A stretch of DNA of 64,000 bases, from positions 1-64,000 of the forward strand of contig NZ_CP066150.1 of NCBI RefSeq assembly GCF_023206395.1, written 5' to 3'. The stretch's first letter is position 1. Each line of letters opens with the position of its first letter. The notes beneath the pieces are model-generated. The model was not told where the DNA came from. It saw only the letters and a program-made list of their open reading frames with translations, and made no database searches. Shown one piece after another: positions 27,322-36,488 of this stretch. The stretch is from Vibrio sp. ED004. GTDB lineage: Bacteria > Pseudomonadota > Gammaproteobacteria > Enterobacterales > Vibrionaceae. Position numbers and translations under genes: made by a program.

Positions 27322-28758
27322 CTAATCCATCAAGCTCTTAGACTTAATCGCCTTCTTAGACAGTTCTTTGGCAAACTCGGTAATGTCGGCTTCAAACTCA
27401 TCGACACTTTGACGAATATCATCCAGTTGAACAGTTTGCATCACGCGATTTTCCATTACGATTTGACCATTCACAATCGTCGTGTCGATGTTGCTCGGGT
27501 TCGCTTGATAAACCAAGGTTGCGTATGGGTCGTAATTTGGCATCATGTTCGCTGATTGTGTCTCTACGATCACGATGTCTGCTTTTTTACCCGCTTCAAG
27601 AGAACCGATTTGGTCTTCCATGTGTAGGGCTTTCGCGCCACCTAATGTTGCCATCTCAATCACCTGTTCAGGAATCATGATGGTGCGGTCAGAATGTTTT
27701 AAACGTTGCATGTTCGCTGCGTAGCTTAGGGTACGCATAATATCGACTTGGTTTGAACTCATAGGGCCGTCTGTTCCCAAACCGATTCGCATATCAGCAC
27801 GGTACATATCCCATGCAGGTGCGATACCCGTTGCGCCTTTAGCATTAGCCATTGGGTTATACGAGATACCCGCATCGGCCTGTTTCAATAGCTTTTGGTC
27901 GTTCTCTGAAAGGTGGATACCGTGAGCAATGACTACGCGCTCGTCCAACACACCAATTTCATCCATGTATTCGACTGGCGACGTTGCCTTAGTTTCATCT
28001 TTGATGCGCTTCTCTTCATTTGGGAATTCAGCAACGTGAATTAATACCGGTACATCGTATTGAGCAGACAGTTTGTTGATTTCTTGCAGCTTGTCTTTGC
28101 TCACAGTGTATACCGCGTGTGGTGCATAAGCGGGTGTGATTAACTCATCGTTTTTGTACTGCTCGATAAAGCCTTCGGCATACGCGATACCGCCATAAGG
28201 TTCTTTGGCATCGACTACTGGAAACTTAATTACGGTTTCACCTAGCACGGCGCGTAGACCGACTTCTTTGGTCGCCTTAGCCATTTCATCCATGTGGTAA
28301 TACATGTCGGCGTAGGTTGTGACACCACTTTGCGCCAACTCGATAGAGCCAAGCTTGGTTGCGTTGTAAATCAGTTCACGGCTCAGCTTTTCTGCTTCTA
28401 GCGGGAAGAAGTAAGCAAACAAGCGATTCGAAATGCCCTCTTCGCCTAAGCCACGAAACGCAATCATAGGTAGATGGTTATGAGCATTGACCATGCCCGG
28501 CATAACAATCCCGTCTTGAGCATCAATCACCTTTTCAGCGCGATATTGAATAATCAAATCCTCGTTACCCACCGCGATAATCTGATCGTTTTTCACGACG
28601 ACAACACCATCTTCAATCACATCCATTTCTGAATTAATCGTCAGTACCTGTCCATTTTTGATGATCAGATCAGCGTTGTATGTTTGAGTCGCGACCGTCG
28701 AACCGCAACCTGCCAGTAGAACTGCGCTAATGGTGCATGCCAAGCTTTTAAGCGTCAT
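27322..28758 (-). CDS. Exported amidohydrolase lipoprotein (adenosine/SAH/MTA deaminase-like)
   Basis: About 478 residues. The ATG at 28758 gives a lipoprotein signal, MTLKSLACTISAVLLAGC, with lipobox LAGC; a GTG 45 bases upstream would bury it. The mature part is a zinc amidohydrolase with PGMVNAHNHLPMIAFRGL (about residue 88), HVAEFPNEEKRI (about 237), IAHGIHLS (about 275) and GLGTDGPMSSNQVD (about 325). These resemble 5'-methylthioadenosine/S-adenosylhomocysteine deaminases and related aminohydrolases. Such enzymes are normally cytosolic, so a membrane-anchored copy facing the periplasm is notable. Residues after the lipobox Cys are GST, with no Asp at +2, which favours outer-membrane sorting. 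The substrate is unknown. Confidence 0.82.
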   Translation of the reverse strand: MTLKSLACTISAVLLAGCGSTVATQTYNADLIIKNGQVLTINSEMDVIEDGVVVVKNDQIIAVGNEDLIIQYRAEKVIDAQDGIVMPGMVNAHNHLPMIAFRGLGEEGISNRLFAYFFPLEAEKLSRELIYNATKLGSIELAQSGVTTYADMYYHMDEMAKATKEVGLRAVLGETVIKFPVVDAKEPYGGIAYAEGFIEQYKNDELITPAYAPHAVYTVSKDKLQEINKLSAQYDVPVLIHVAEFPNEEKRIKDETKATSPVEYMDEIGVLDERVVIAHGIHLSENDQKLLKQADAGISYNPMANAKGATGIAPAWDMYRADMRIGLGTDGPMSSNQVDIMRTLSYAANMQRLKHSDRTIMIPEQVIEMATLGGAKALHMEDQIGSLEAGKKADIVIVETQSANMMPNYDPYATLVYQANPSNIDTTIVNGQIVMENRVMQTVQLDDIRQSVDEFEADITEFAKELSKKAIKSKSLMD

Positions 28759-28952
28759 TGCTAAACCTATATGTTGTGCGTGTAATATTGTTAGAAGCTT
28801 CACTTTGGTGTTCTGAGCTATTCGCTTTGAGGACCAGTAAGTGCCGCCAATTTTTGCGACACTATACCCTTATCTTTAAATAAAATGGCATACCTAATCG
28901 AGCCAAATCCAATATAAATGAGTTATTGCACAACGGGTCACAAAACCGCGCT

Positions 28953-31900
28953 TCATGACTCGCGGATGTTGACGTTTAACCTGCTCTCTACGTGCAAACT
29001 GTCCTTAGTTTTCGAAACCGAGCCTTTAGAAAAGAACAACGCGTACATGGCCGGAATCACCAAGAGTACAACGGGTAATGAAAACAACAGACCATAGCCC
29101 AAAGTGAGCGACATTGGCCCCATAAACACATCCGTTCCACCTAACCCGTAGGCGAGAGGCAGCAAACCAGCCACCGTGGTCAACGATGTCATAACAATCG
29201 GACGCAGACGACTGACGGCAGCTTGCGTCACGGCGTCTATCGCATTCAAACCTTCGATTCTTAACTCGTTGATTCGGTTAATCAGCACCAAGGAGTTATT
29301 GACCACAACGCCCGTCATCCCAAGTACGCCAATCAATCCAAACAGAGACATCGGCTGCATGTGAACCACAAGTGCCATCAGTGAAGCCATAATCGCAAAT
29401 GGGATAACCGCCATAATGAGCAGTGGTTGTAACAATGAGTTGAACATCACCGCTAGCACGAAGTAGATCGCCACCATAGCGGCAGGGAACACCACCATAA
29501 AGCCACTCATGGTTTCGTTAGTGCTTTCCGCCTCGCCGCCTACGCTAATTGTCACGCTTGATGGGTATTGACCGGTAAGCTCTGTGACTAGCTCATCGGC
29601 TAATGCGACAGGGCTAATACTCTCGTCAGATAAAGCAGCGGATACCGTCACTTCACGCTCACCATTGTAGTGCTTGATGAGACGCGGGATTTCGATCTGC
29701 TCAACCATAGCCAAGCGACTCAATGGTACTTGCTGCCCATCGACCGTGTAGATTTTAGTGGTCTTCAACTTTTCAAGGTCGCGAAATTCCTCATCTAATA
29801 CCACACGAATATCGACTTCTTGATCACCAAGCCAAGTGGATGTCACGCTGTTACCATCAAAGCCAACACGCAGTGCGTTCGATAGATCGCTCACCGTGAG
29901 GTTGTATTTCGCGAGCCAGTGATATTGAGGAACAATATTCAACTGAGGATCTTTCAGTGCCTCACTGTGATTAATGCTGGTCACGCCTTTATAATCTTCT
30001 AGCCAAGCCATCACTAACTCAACGGTTTGGTTGCGCTCACTCTCTGTTCCACCGAGCACACGGATTTCAACTGGGTCACCGGGAGGTGGGCCACCTGCAT
30101 CAATAGAGAACTTGATAAACATGTCTTCAGACAGAGCTGCCAACTCTTCGTTAAGTGACGCGATAATCTGTTCGGCTGAACGGGTGCGCTGGTCAAAGTT
30201 TGTCAGGTTAATAATGCCCTGAGATACGGGAGATGAGTAAACCAATTCGTAGCTAACCAGTTCTCTTTCTGGCAGAGATTCGATTGCTTGCTCTATAGCG
30301 TGATGAGCATCTCGCACCTTTAATAATGGCGTACCCGCTTTCACCTCAGTGTACACATCGATGTATTTTCCCGCCTCAGTTGGGAAGATGTCCACTTTCA
30401 ACGAAGAGACTAAATAACCAGAAGCTACGAAGCTAACAATAGCCACTGCGATCACTGATTTCTTGTAGTTCAATGCAATATTGAGCAGTGAGCGATAACG
30501 GTTCGAAACCCACTCAAAACGGTCTTTTTCTTCGACTTTTTGGGTGGTCTCTTTCGCAGAAGACAAGTGCGCAGGCAACGTAAACGTACATTCAATGAAT
30601 GAGAACACGAGCGCTGCGATAACAGTAATTGGGATCACCGAGACGGCTTTACCCATGGTGCCCGGAATGAACATCATCGGGATAAACACCAAGGCCGTTG
30701 TCACTAGGCTCGCCATCAATGGTTTGATTACTTTTAAAGTCCCTGACACCGCAGCATCGACACCTTTTTTTCCTGCTTCCTTTTCTTGGAAAATACTTTC
30801 GGCAATGATCACTGAATCGTCGACGATAATACCGATCACCAAAAGCAAAGCTGCCAAGGTTATGCTGTCTAAGTTCAACCCCATGATTGGCAGAACCATC
30901 ATCACACCGAACACACAAAATGGGATAGAAACCGACACCCAGAAAGCGACACGACGTTGTAGGATCATGCTCAAGATAAGCAGCACCAACACCAAACCTA
31001 TTGCACCATTGGTCGCCACGATAGAGAATTTCTCCCCCATGTCTTTACCAAGGTCGAGGCTGGTTTGAAAAATGAATTGGTCGCCAATACGTTCGCTTTC
31101 TTTGTCCAACAACGCCTTAATGCTGTCGATGGTGGCAATCACATCCGCACTGCCACTGTTGGTGATCGAGAAAACTATCGCAGGCTTCCCACTCATTACC
31201 GGATCTTCGGTTGCTCGCGCAAAAGTATCGATAACAGTCGCCACATCAGACACACGGACAACTTGGCCGGAATCCAGTGCCTTAATCACGATGTTAGACA
31301 CATCACCCGTCGACTCTACTTTGGTCATGGTGACGATCTTCTGCTCTTGGCTCCATGACTCTACAAATCCGCCCGACTGTGACAGGTTATGCTGCTCGAT
31401 CGCGGTGCTGATATCATCAAAACCAACATGATAACGACGTGCTTTTTCAGGGTCGACCTCAACCCAAAACTCTCGTTCGTTAAAGCCAGACATCGTAATA
31501 GAACCGACGCCGCCAAGGTTGTTGATCTTCTTTTCCAATTGATAGGCGTAGTGCTGCAAAGACGCGGTATCTGAGTTGCTACCCGCTAGACTGACGCCAA
31601 AGTGATACACATCCAAAGAAGAGGTTTTCTGCTGAGTCACAACCGGCGGCGAATCTATGTCTTTCGGCAGGTTACCAACTCGATCTACTGCTTGTTGGAT
31701 GTCTCGCAAGATCACTGCAGCATCTTCACCCGGAAGGTATTCAACCTCGATGAAAGAACGTCCCTCCGAAGATTCAGACGAAAAGTACGCAATACCATCC
31801 ACTGAACGAAGCTCTTTCTCAATTGGATTAGTAATGTTCAATTCAATGTCTTGAGCTGTTGCACCGGGGTAACTGGTTTCGATTTCCGCCGTGTCCATCG

Positions 31901-32021
31901 CAACATCTGGGTACTCTTGAAAATTGAGCTGCATTAACGACATAGCACCTGTTAGCAACACCATAACCGTGATGATACGAGCCAAAAACTGACGATTCGC
32001 GGAGTATGCTAAGAAGTTCAT
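28953..32021 (-). CDS. RND-family efflux pump inner-membrane protein
   Basis: 1022 residues, the size and plan of AcrB/MexB-type pumps. There are 12 membrane helices, with two large periplasmic loops after TM1 and TM7. The N-terminus shows ARIITVMVLLTGAMSLMQL and EIETSYPGATAQDIELNITNPIEKEL. TM4 has LLVIGIIVDDSVIIAES with the proton-relay aspartates. Late motifs are GVVVNNSLVLINRIN and RLRPIVMTSLTTVAGLLPLA. The loop sequence GPPPGDPVEIRVLGG is typical of the HAE-2/uncharacterised RND branch rather than AcrB itself. It is two bases downstream of its adaptor gene. No outer-membrane channel gene is present. Confidence 0.93.
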   Translation of the reverse strand: MNFLAYSANRQFLARIITVMVLLTGAMSLMQLNFQEYPDVAMDTAEIETSYPGATAQDIELNITNPIEKELRSVDGIAYFSSESSEGRSFIEVEYLPGEDAAVILRDIQQAVDRVGNLPKDIDSPPVVTQQKTSSLDVYHFGVSLAGSNSDTASLQHYAYQLEKKINNLGGVGSITMSGFNEREFWVEVDPEKARRYHVGFDDISTAIEQHNLSQSGGFVESWSQEQKIVTMTKVESTGDVSNIVIKALDSGQVVRVSDVATVIDTFARATEDPVMSGKPAIVFSITNSGSADVIATIDSIKALLDKESERIGDQFIFQTSLDLGKDMGEKFSIVATNGAIGLVLVLLILSMILQRRVAFWVSVSIPFCVFGVMMVLPIMGLNLDSITLAALLLVIGIIVDDSVIIAESIFQEKEAGKKGVDAAVSGTLKVIKPLMASLVTTALVFIPMMFIPGTMGKAVSVIPITVIAALVFSFIECTFTLPAHLSSAKETTQKVEEKDRFEWVSNRYRSLLNIALNYKKSVIAVAIVSFVASGYLVSSLKVDIFPTEAGKYIDVYTEVKAGTPLLKVRDAHHAIEQAIESLPERELVSYELVYSSPVSQGIINLTNFDQRTRSAEQIIASLNEELAALSEDMFIKFSIDAGGPPPGDPVEIRVLGGTESERNQTVELVMAWLEDYKGVTSINHSEALKDPQLNIVPQYHWLAKYNLTVSDLSNALRVGFDGNSVTSTWLGDQEVDIRVVLDEEFRDLEKLKTTKIYTVDGQQVPLSRLAMVEQIEIPRLIKHYNGEREVTVSAALSDESISPVALADELVTELTGQYPSSVTISVGGEAESTNETMSGFMVVFPAAMVAIYFVLAVMFNSLLQPLLIMAVIPFAIMASLMALVVHMQPMSLFGLIGVLGMTGVVVNNSLVLINRINELRIEGLNAIDAVTQAAVSRLRPIVMTSLTTVAGLLPLAYGLGGTDVFMGPMSLTLGYGLLFSLPVVLLVIPAMYALFFSKGSVSKTKDSLHVESRLNVNIRES

Positions 32022-32023
32022 CG

Positions 32024-32857
32024 TTACTGCCCTTTACCTTCATTTGATGCTGTTTGATCCAATACCACTTGAGCCGTTGTGATGCCTTGAATGGAAAGAT
32101 CTGTCGAAGCGTAAACTGACATGCCTGGCTTAAACTCATGGCCTTGGTTGGTGATCTCGACCAATACTGGGTAGGTCAAATTTTGCATCTCGACGCCAAT
32201 GCGCTGCACTTTTGCTTCCATCTTGAATTCTGGATTGGTTTCAGACCACACCACCACTTCTTGACCAACGCTGAATTGCTTTAAGTCATACTCACTCGCC
32301 ATGAACGACAAAGTCACCTTGTCGATATTAACCACTTCATAAAGCAAATCACCCTCGCTCACCCAAGCCCCAGATTGCGTGGGTTTATTGGAGATGTAAC
32401 CTGAAATTAGGGATTCAATCTGAGTGTTTTCTAGGTCCACTTGAGACTGTTGATAATCAATTTGAGCGACAGAAACCGCGGCTTTGGCACTCAGAAATTC
32501 TGCTCGAGCCGTATCGAGTTCCCCAACTGACAAGCTGTTCTTCTTAATGAGTGCTTGATAGCGATTGTAGGTTGCTTTTCGTAGCGCAAGATCCGCATCT
32601 GCAAGCGCTAGATTTGCTTTGGCCTTATTGACGCTAAACTTAAAATCATCGGCTTTAATCTGAGCCAGTATTTGTTGTTGGTTTACGGCATCACCCACTT
32701 CGAGGTTATTCATCTCTACAACACCGGGCACTTCTGCCACAACGCTGTGTTTGTTCAACCCTTGAACATGGCCGATCAACTCTGTTGCTTGAGCTGTTGA
32801 TACTTGAGTTGTAAAAACTCCGAGAAGTGCTGCAAGCGCGATAATTTTAGTTTTCAT
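32024..32857 (-). CDS. RND efflux periplasmic adaptor (membrane fusion protein)
   Basis: A 277-residue protein with a signal peptide (IALAALLGVFTTQVSTAQA). The lipoyl half-motif VVAEVPGVVEMNNLEVGDAVNQQQILAQI, an alpha-hairpin (about residues 75-150) and a beta-barrel region follow. It is shorter than typical AcrA (about 380-400 residues) and lacks most of the membrane-proximal domain. GAGGG precedes the ATG, and it is coupled to the RND pump gene, so the two act as a unit. Confidence 0.9.
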   Translation of the reverse strand: MKTKIIALAALLGVFTTQVSTAQATELIGHVQGLNKHSVVAEVPGVVEMNNLEVGDAVNQQQILAQIKADDFKFSVNKAKANLALADADLALRKATYNRYQALIKKNSLSVGELDTARAEFLSAKAAVSVAQIDYQQSQVDLENTQIESLISGYISNKPTQSGAWVSEGDLLYEVVNIDKVTLSFMASEYDLKQFSVGQEVVVWSETNPEFKMEAKVQRIGVEMQNLTYPVLVEITNQGHEFKPGMSVYASTDLSIQGITTAQVVLDQTASNEGKGQ

Positions 32858-33053
32858 AATTCGACCCTCACCTATTGATGAAATCTATTATTGAACTGGC
32901 TTTGTCGAATTAAAGTCAAAGTCGATGCTAGATTTATAAAGAATTTGATGAAGTTTCATTTTTTGATCAACGCTAACCATTAGAGATAAGTTCGACATAA
33001 TTTTAGGTAGGTTACATTTTTACTGACCGTAGAGTTTTAGGTGGGAACAAGAG

Positions 33054-33125
33054 ATGCTTGAGCGCAGTCGTATTTTGGTTGTTGAAGACAATATCGAACT
33101 TCAAGGCATTATTGCCGACTTCTAA
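33054..33125 (+). pseudogene. Remnant of a response-regulator gene (first 23 codons)
   Basis: A ribosome site (AGGTGG) and ATG begin MLERSRILVVEDNIELQGII, exactly the start of a receiver domain (beta1 ILVVEDN with the acidic pair). The frame stops after ADF. The rest of the receiver and any output domain are missing, and a bidirectional terminator follows 30 bases later. It looks like a deletion that left the 5' end of a response regulator, once divergent from the RND pump genes. Confidence 0.75.
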
Positions 33126-33155
33126 AGGTCACTCTTCCATAAAGCAACGCATACA

Positions 33156-33183
33156 AAAAAGGACATCGTGTGATGTCCTTTTT
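33156..33183. terminator. Bidirectional terminator
   Basis: A perfect stem AAAAAGGACATC/GATGTCCTTTTT with a GTGT loop. It ends the minus-strand tetR gene and would have ended the deleted plus-strand response-regulator gene. Confidence 0.92.
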
Positions 33184-33202
33184 AATGAACCTGAACAATA
33201 AA

Positions 33203-33820
33203 CTACTCCACCTTTCCTTTCACACCGCAACCTTTAATCACTAGCTGGGTAATGAACTCAGCGGCTTCTTCGTAGTCTTTGTCATCGAGCTTATCTTTCT
33301 GCATCACGCTGCAAATCTGCCAGCCAAAATCGGCGTAGGTTTGGGTTGCCGCCCAGATCGTAAACATCAGGTGGTGTGCAGGAACGTCATCCATTAAGCC
33401 TTGTGCTGACCATGTGGAGAACTTATCGAGGATCATCTGAGATTGGTTATACAGCTCATCGCCGATCTCTTTTGGCAACACTTTAGCGCCGGACATCACT
33501 TCATTGGCAAATACCTTAGAAGCGTGTGGATGGTCGCGAGAGATGATCAATTTGGTTTGAATATATTGAGATAAAGCTTCAACGGGATCACTCAGATCTT
33601 CAATAGGGCGAGACGCTTCAAGTAACGGCTGCGTAACGGTTTCTAGAACGGCATTGTAGAGTTTGTCTTTCGAGCTGAAATAATAGAATACGTTGGGTTT
33701 GGGGATGTCGGCCGCCTTCGCGATATCGGCCATTTTTGTTGCGGCATAACCATGAGTGGCGAATTGTTCACACGCGACCTCGATGATTAAATCTTGATTC
33801 TTTTGTCTGATCCTAGACAT
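33203..33820 (-). CDS. TetR-family regulator, RutR-like C-terminal domain
   Basis: About 205 residues. The ATG at 33820 is preferred (AAGGAAG just upstream). The N-terminal helix-turn-helix reads FATHGYAATKMADIAKAADIPKPNVFYYF. The ligand-binding part (LSQYIQTKLIISRDHPHASKVFANEVMSGA and FTIWAATQTYADFGWQI) resembles the RutR/YcdC group, whose E. coli member senses uracil/thymine. It lies downstream of the glycerate kinase gene and upstream of the RND pump. Which of these, if either, it controls is not evident from a binding site. Confidence 0.9.
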   Translation of the reverse strand: MSRIRQKNQDLIIEVACEQFATHGYAATKMADIAKAADIPKPNVFYYFSSKDKLYNAVLETVTQPLLEASRPIEDLSDPVEALSQYIQTKLIISRDHPHASKVFANEVMSGAKVLPKEIGDELYNQSQMILDKFSTWSAQGLMDDVPAHHLMFTIWAATQTYADFGWQICSVMQKDKLDDKDYEEAAEFITQLVIKGCGVKGKVE

Positions 33821-33923
33821 AGTACTTCCTTTACAGCTCATTACTTAAACCATAGTAATCAACGTGCTTCATTAGTCCAGAAGATAATCTCAGAACTCGA
33901 GGTCACCGCATTGATAGCAATAA

Positions 33924-33957
33924 AATGGTCGTTCTTATTTGCAGAAGAACGACCATT
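33924..33957 (-). terminator. Terminator after glycerate kinase gene
   Basis: A perfect 13-bp stem AATGGTCGTTCTT/AAGAACGACCATT with an 8-base loop, followed on the minus strand by TTTATTG. It ends the gcl-hyi-glxR-glycerate kinase unit. Confidence 0.9.
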
Positions 33958-33984
33958 CAACAGTGTGTTTTCCAATGGCTCAGA

Positions 33985-35295
33985 TTAAAGAATCAATATT
34001 GCACGGAAGTCATTTACATTAGTGAGCGTGGGTCCAGTCGTCAGTAACACGCCCATTTGCTTGAAAAAGTCATAACTATTGTTCGCCTCTAGATAATCAT
34101 CAGCTTTAAGTGACAAGCGAGTGCCTTCTTGCCATGTTTGTGGGGTTATCCATGCCCCTGCATTGTCTTCCACACCGTCAATACCATCGGTATCAGCGGC
34201 CAAAGCGAATATGTTGTCCTGTCCTTTTAGCTCGTTATACAAACTTAAAAGGAACTCACAATTGCGCCCACCACGCCCATTGCCTTTAACCGTTACCGTG
34301 GTTTCACCGCCAGAAAGCAGTACACAAGGGGTCTCGAATGGGTGCTTGTTGTTAGCAACTTGTTTGGCCAATGCAGCGTGCACCTTCGCCACTTCTCTCG
34401 CCTCTCCCTCAATGCAATCACTCAGCACATACGCAGGAATGCCTAAACCTTCGGCCTCTGCGGCGGCAGCTTCTAACGCAGACATTGGGGTTGCGATGAT
34501 ATGATGCTCGGCGTTTTTCCAACAAACGTCATCTGGCTTAACGGTTTCTGACTCTGGATTATTCAACCATTCAAATGCCGAGCGTGGTGTTTCTATTTGG
34601 TAGCGTTCTAAAATTGCCATCGCATCAAAACGCGTGGTGGTGTCCGGTACGGTTGGCCCCGATGCAATCACACTGATGTCATCACCCGGCACATCTGAAA
34701 TCGCCAATGACACCACTCTTGCTGGGTAGGCTGCTTTTGCCAATCGACCACCCTTTATCGAAGATAGATGCTTGCGCACACAGTTCATCTCATCAATGGC
34801 GGCACCCGACTTAAGCAGTGCTTTGTTGATTTGTTGCTTCTCTGCCAAGCTAATATCACCACCGGGCAAGCTAAGTAATGCAGAGCCACCTCCTGACAAA
34901 AGACATATCACGGTGTCGTCTTCACTGAGGTTATTCACCAATTCCAACATCCGGTGGCTAACTTCCAATCCCATCGCATCCGGAACTGGGTGCGCCGCCT
35001 CAATCACCTCGATGTGTTCGCAAGATGCGGTGTGTTCGTAGCGGGTCACGACTAAACCTTCAAGGTCACGCAGTGCGAGATCTTGCTGTTGCTTAGCTTG
35101 CCATACGGCTTCCAATTCAGCGGCCATCGATGCTGCCGCTTTCCCAGCCCCAATAACGACGGTTCGCCCAGCTTGATTAGCCGAGCGATAAAATATGTCT
35201 TGAGGAAGAAAAGGTTCGATGTGATTTTTGGGTAGTGCCTGATTTACAGCACTTGAGAAAAGGGTTTGCAGAAACTGCTTAGCATCAATGTCCAT
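33985..35295 (-). CDS. ttuD: Glycerate kinase, MOFRL family
   Basis: About 436 residues, starting MDIDAKQFLQTLF at 35295 (AAGGAG six bases upstream). The N-terminal DUF4147 domain has TVVIGAGKAAASMA (about residue 45) and VICLLSGGGSALLSLPGG (about 130). The C-terminal MOFRL domain has CVLLSGGETTVTVKGNGRGGRNCEFLLSL (about 328) and AADTDGIDGVEDNAGAW (about 371). These enzymes phosphorylate glycerate, usually to 2-phosphoglycerate; the name TtuD has also been used for hydroxypyruvate reductase annotations. Placed after gcl, hyi and glxR, it completes the glycerate pathway. Confidence 0.88.
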   Translation of the reverse strand: MDIDAKQFLQTLFSSAVNQALPKNHIEPFLPQDIFYRSANQAGRTVVIGAGKAAASMAAELEAVWQAKQQQDLALRDLEGLVVTRYEHTASCEHIEVIEAAHPVPDAMGLEVSHRMLELVNNLSEDDTVICLLSGGGSALLSLPGGDISLAEKQQINKALLKSGAAIDEMNCVRKHLSSIKGGRLAKAAYPARVVSLAISDVPGDDISVIASGPTVPDTTTRFDAMAILERYQIETPRSAFEWLNNPESETVKPDDVCWKNAEHHIIATPMSALEAAAAEAEGLGIPAYVLSDCIEGEAREVAKVHAALAKQVANNKHPFETPCVLLSGGETTVTVKGNGRGGRNCEFLLSLYNELKGQDNIFALAADTDGIDGVEDNAGAWITPQTWQEGTRLSLKADDYLEANNSYDFFKQMGVLLTTGPTLTNVNDFRAILIL

Positions 35296-35554
35296 CAGCC
35301 ACTCCTTAGTTGACGGAAAAAAAAAGAACCCCAATACAAGGCGAAAGGGTGCCTGCTAAGATCAAGTTGGAAAGGAACAACTTCAACCTTTGCCTCGTAC
35401 CGGGAACGCGTATAAAAGGAGACGAAACTACGCGATTTATAAACAAACTGTTTGAAACTGTTGGCTAACTCATTGAGGTGCTGTCGAGGCGCAAAGTAGA
35501 TTCACGATTCGACATTACATGCGATGCTAGCCCGTATTCATCATTGAAAAGAGG

Positions 35555-36451
35555 TTAGCGAATCGAGTGGTCAGAACGTTTCTCAATCGCTTGAATAAGT
35601 GCTGAGTGGTCCCAGCCTTCGCCGCCCATTTCGGCGCACTCGCCAAACAACTCTTGAGCGTTAGCCGTATTCGGTAGTGCGACACCTAATTCTTGTGCGC
35701 CCGTTAGTGCTAGGTTCAGATCTTTCTGATGAAGCGAAATTCTAAAACCCGGGTCAAAGGTGCCTTCAACCATTCGCTCACCATGCACTTCAAGGATCTT
35801 AGAGTTAGCAAAGCCGCCTAATAGCGCCTGACGAACTCGCGCAGGGTCAGCACCGGCTTTTGATGCAAACACCAGTGCTTCAGAGACCGCTTCAATGTTC
35901 AGTGCAACGATGATCTGGTTAGCCACTTTACACGTTTGGCCTGCACCGTTATCACCTACCAGCGTGATGTTCTTACCCATGATTTCAAACAGTGGGCGTG
36001 CTTTATCAAAAGCATCTTGCTCACCGCCCACCATGATGGTTAGCGCGGCATTGATCGCGCCCACTTCACCACCAGAAACTGGAGCATCTAAGTATGAAGC
36101 ACCGCCTTCATTAATACGTGCTGCAATGGCTTTGGTCGCGATTGGCGAGATTGAACTCATATCGATAACCAGCTTGCCCATTGCACCACCTGCAGTTAGG
36201 CCTTGCTCGACACCGTTATCACCAAACAGTACCTCCTCTACTTGAGGCGTGTTTGGCACCATAAGAATGATGACATCCGCTTGCTCTGCGGCTTCGGCTG
36301 GGGAATGACAAACCGTTGCGCCTGCTGCAACCAGCTCGGCGGGAACAGCGTTGAAGTGATCCGACAGAATCAAATCATGACCCGCTTTTTGAAGGTTACT
36401 CGCCATAGGTTTACCCATGATGCCAGTTCCGATAAATGCAATTTTAGACAT
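35555..36451 (-). CDS. glxR: Tartronate semialdehyde reductase (2-hydroxy-3-oxopropionate reductase)
   Basis: A 298-residue beta-hydroxyacid dehydrogenase. The NAD(P)-binding start is IAFIGTGIMGKPMASNLQKAGH. The substrate-binding DAPVSGGEVGA (about residue 122) and catalytic-lysine segment GAGQTCKVANQIIVALNIEA (about 167) are present. It reduces tartronate semialdehyde, made by Gcl, to D-glycerate. AAGGAG precedes the ATG. Neighbours gcl and hyi make the assignment firm. Confidence 0.95.
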   Translation of the reverse strand: MSKIAFIGTGIMGKPMASNLQKAGHDLILSDHFNAVPAELVAAGATVCHSPAEAAEQADVIILMVPNTPQVEEVLFGDNGVEQGLTAGGAMGKLVIDMSSISPIATKAIAARINEGGASYLDAPVSGGEVGAINAALTIMVGGEQDAFDKARPLFEIMGKNITLVGDNGAGQTCKVANQIIVALNIEAVSEALVFASKAGADPARVRQALLGGFANSKILEVHGERMVEGTFDPGFRISLHQKDLNLALTGAQELGVALPNTANAQELFGECAEMGGEGWDHSALIQAIEKRSDHSIR

Positions 36452-36488
36452 GTTGTTCTCCTTAACGTTTGAGGGTTACCAGACGCAA

